Of a DNA stretch of 64,000 nt, positions 62,396 to 64,000 are shown piece after piece (the first letter of the stretch is position 1; each line of letters begins with the position of its first letter). The stretch covers positions 62,001-126,000 of the forward strand of contig CANMSA010000002.1 of the NCBI GenBank assembly GCA_947500385.1, in the 5' to 3' direction. The notes beneath the pieces were generated by a model. The model had not been told where the DNA came from, searched no databases, and saw nothing but the letters and a program-made list of their open reading frames with translations. A program made the translations under genes and the position numbers. Origin of the DNA: an uncultured Flavobacteriaceae bacterium. GTDB taxonomy: Bacteria; Bacteroidota; Bacteroidia; Flavobacteriales; Flavobacteriaceae.

Positions 62396-63685
62396 ATGAA
62401 ATACCAACAAATATCCAACGAACTTTTTCGTAAAAACCGCAAAAAATTTATGGCCCAAATGCAGGCAAAGAGTTTGGCGGTCTTCAACTCAAATGATATA
62501 TATCCGATCAGTGCGGATGCTACGATGCCCTTTGAACAACACCGCGACATTTTTTACTTGTGCGGCGCCGATCAAGAAGAAACGATACTACTTTTGTTTC
62601 CCGATGCCTTAAATCCCAGACATCGTGAAATATTATTTGTTCGGGAAACCAATGCCCATATAGCGGTGTGGGAAGGTGAAAAACTCACTAAAGAAAAAGC
62701 GACGGATGTATCGGGGATCGAAACCGTTTATTGGCTTTCTGATTTTGACAAAATATTTTTTGACCTAATGACCGAGGCCGAAACGGTGTATCTGAACACC
62801 AACGAACACTACCGACAGGCAGTGGAAACGCAAACACGGGAAGATCGCTTTATCCTCCAATGTAAGGCCAACTTTCCCGCCCATATGGTTGCGAAGAGCA
62901 ACCCTATTTTACAGAACATTCGAGGAGTAAAAGAACCGGAAGAAATTGCATTGATGCAAACTGCATGCAATATTACCGAGAAGGGCTTTCGACGCTTACT
63001 CTCTTTTATACGACCAGGAGTATGGGAATATGAGATCGAGGCAGAGCTCTTGCACGAGTTTGTTCGAAACCGATCCAAAGGATTTGCCTATACACCAATT
63101 ATCGCTTCGGGAAACAATGCCAATGTATTGCACTATATCGAAAACAACCAACAATGTAAGGACGGGGATTTAATTTTGATGGATGTAGCTGCCGAATATG
63201 CCAATTACTCTAGCGACCTTACCCGAACGATTCCCGTAAACGGTAGGTTTTCTGAAAGGCAAAAACAGGTATACAATGCGGTGCTTCGCGTAAAAAATGA
63301 AGCGACCAATATGCTGGTTCCCGGAACCATTTGGGCCGATTACCATGTAGAGGTCGGGAAAGTAATGACTTCGGAACTCTTAGGTCTTGGACTTCTGGAC
63401 AAGGCAGATGTACAAAACGAAAATCCGGATTGGCCCGCCTATAAAAAATACTTTATGCACGGAACCAGTCACCATATCGGATTGAACACCCATGACTATG
63501 GAGCATTAAAAACGCCTATGAAAGCCAATATGGTATTCACCGTTGAGCCGGGTATTTACATTCCCGATGAGGGAATGGGAATCCGAATCGAAGATGATGT
63601 GGTTATTCGGGAACAGGGCGCCCCATTTAATTTAATGGGCAATATTCCTATCGAGGTAGGGGAAATCGAGGAGTTGATGCAGTAA
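62396..63685 (+). CDS. pepP: Xaa-Pro aminopeptidase (aminopeptidase P)
   Basis: 429 residues; removes N-terminal residues before proline. N-terminal creatinase-like domain (1-170), then the pita-bread fold with dinuclear metal ligands: Asp in LMDVAAEY (near 262) and in SSDLTRT (near 273), His in HGTSHHIGLNTHD (near 356), Glu in VEPGIYIP (near 383) and Glu in RIEDDV (near 398). Full length, ATG at 62396 after a 45-bp leader. Confidence 0.95.
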   Translation: MKYQQISNELFRKNRKKFMAQMQAKSLAVFNSNDIYPISADATMPFEQHRDIFYLCGADQEETILLLFPDALNPRHREILFVRETNAHIAVWEGEKLTKEKATDVSGIETVYWLSDFDKIFFDLMTEAETVYLNTNEHYRQAVETQTREDRFILQCKANFPAHMVAKSNPILQNIRGVKEPEEIALMQTACNITEKGFRRLLSFIRPGVWEYEIEAELLHEFVRNRSKGFAYTPIIASGNNANVLHYIENNQQCKDGDLILMDVAAEYANYSSDLTRTIPVNGRFSERQKQVYNAVLRVKNEATNMLVPGTIWADYHVEVGKVMTSELLGLGLLDKADVQNENPDWPAYKKYFMHGTSHHIGLNTHDYGALKTPMKANMVFTVEPGIYIPDEGMGIRIEDDVVIREQGAPFNLMGNIPIEVGEIEELMQ

Positions 63686-63761
63686 TCGGTTTTCTGCAAT
63701 GGTTTTACCGCTTGTATTTTAAAGGATGTATATTCCGGTTAACTTTCAATACCCAGCACAA

Positions 63762-64000
63762 TTAGGTGTGTGCCTGTTTCAAATGGGGTAAGTTCAGTAC
63801 CATGAAAACCACGAGCGCCGGTAGCACCCACCCCATACTAAATTGACTTAAGGGGATATACTGCTGTAGTTTTTGAGCAACATCGGCTTGGCCTACGGTG
63901 CTTAAAAAGTCTGGAATGCTAAATAGAATCGTACAGATTACGACTGCTCTGAACACGAGAGGGGACGCATACTTTTCGGGAACAACGTTTAAAAGAATCA
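63762..64000 (-). CDS. C-terminal part of a BrnQ-type branched-chain amino acid carrier (partial)
   Basis: The frame is open from the right window edge (codons reading ILLNVVPEKYASPLVF...) to a TAA at 63762, 78 codons seen. Two hydrophobic helices (VFRAVVICTILFSIPDFL and FSMGWVLPALVVFMVLNL) with the Leu-Pro-Leu-like QYIPLSQFSMGWVLPA segment match the C-terminus of BrnQ transporters, which import Leu, Ile and Val with a cation. The GTG at 63956 is not a real start. Family call is by short motif only. Confidence 0.6.
   Translation of the reverse strand, partial: ILLNVVPEKYASPLVFRAVVICTILFSIPDFLSTVGQADVAQKLQQYIPLSQFSMGWVLPALVVFMVLNLPHLKQAHT

Overview
The window is a contiguous piece of a Bacteroidota chromosome, almost certainly a marine member of the Flavobacteriaceae (Maribacter/Zobellia/Arenibacter type; genus is inference). 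The signs are a gldH gliding-motility lipoprotein, a secreted protein ending in a type IX secretion (T9SS) sorting domain, many lipoproteins with acidic residues after the lipid cysteine, an ECF sigma/barrel pair, a hybrid two-component system, promoters of the TTG-N17-23-TAnnTTTG type, and few Shine-Dalgarno sequences. No rRNA, tRNA, CRISPR array or insertion sequence was seen.

Layout. 0-5.3 kb: dprA, trpS, a PlsC-like acyltransferase, then a Gfo/Idh/MocA oxidoreductase with a DUF1080 lipoprotein (sugar oxidation/cleavage pair). 5.6-8.3 kb: lipoprotein, ECF sigma factor and a protein with an inner-membrane helix plus a C-terminal outer-membrane barrel. 8.5-17.6 kb: housekeeping block of recA, trhO, ricT-gldH-PBP1A, the two CoA-transferase subunits, a 35-residue ORF with its own promoter and terminator, and a GNAT acetyltransferase. 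17.7-26.3 kb: a 1160-residue beta-helix T9SS protein, a serine hydrolase, a LytTR/histidine-kinase pair, a thioredoxin-like protein and an aminotransferase. 26.4-28.0 kb: a small phage-like module (CI/S24-type repressor, divergent small regulator, orphan Vsr-type endonuclease without zinc cysteines). 28.1-31.5 kb: sdhCAB operon with a textbook promoter and terminator.

31.7-43.1 kb is the most accessory part: five paralogous kelch-type lipoproteins, a further lipoprotein, a SIMPL-domain protein, two collagen-like (Gly-X-Y) lipoproteins, a zinc-ribbon membrane protein and a GAF-AraC regulator, all on the minus strand. Two 37-bp TTGTCC...GGACAA elements sit at equivalent positions upstream of two promoters here, and a 61-bp element is duplicated ahead of two kelch genes. 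A hybrid two-component regulator (43.2-47.0 kb) follows.

47.2-64 kb: a RimK-like ligase coupled to an AstE/aspartoacylase-like hydrolase, two small lipoproteins, a second LytTR/kinase pair preceded by three TTTTGAnnnGAA motifs exactly 21 bp apart, two neighbouring ankyrin proteins, a five-gene operon (sortilin-like, cupin, GyrI-like, Asp-box lipoprotein, DUF2721), a glycine-rich small protein followed by a 99-bp tandem repeat, aminopeptidase P, and the C-terminus of a BrnQ-type transporter running off the end.

No complete novel defence or biosynthetic system could be demonstrated. The best candidates for undescribed biology are the kelch/collagen-like surface-lipoprotein cluster with its shared promoter elements, the phased motif before the second LytTR operon, the 35-residue ORF, and the single-chain helix-plus-barrel protein linked to an ECF sigma factor. 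All homology calls come from reading motifs by eye; no database was searched.
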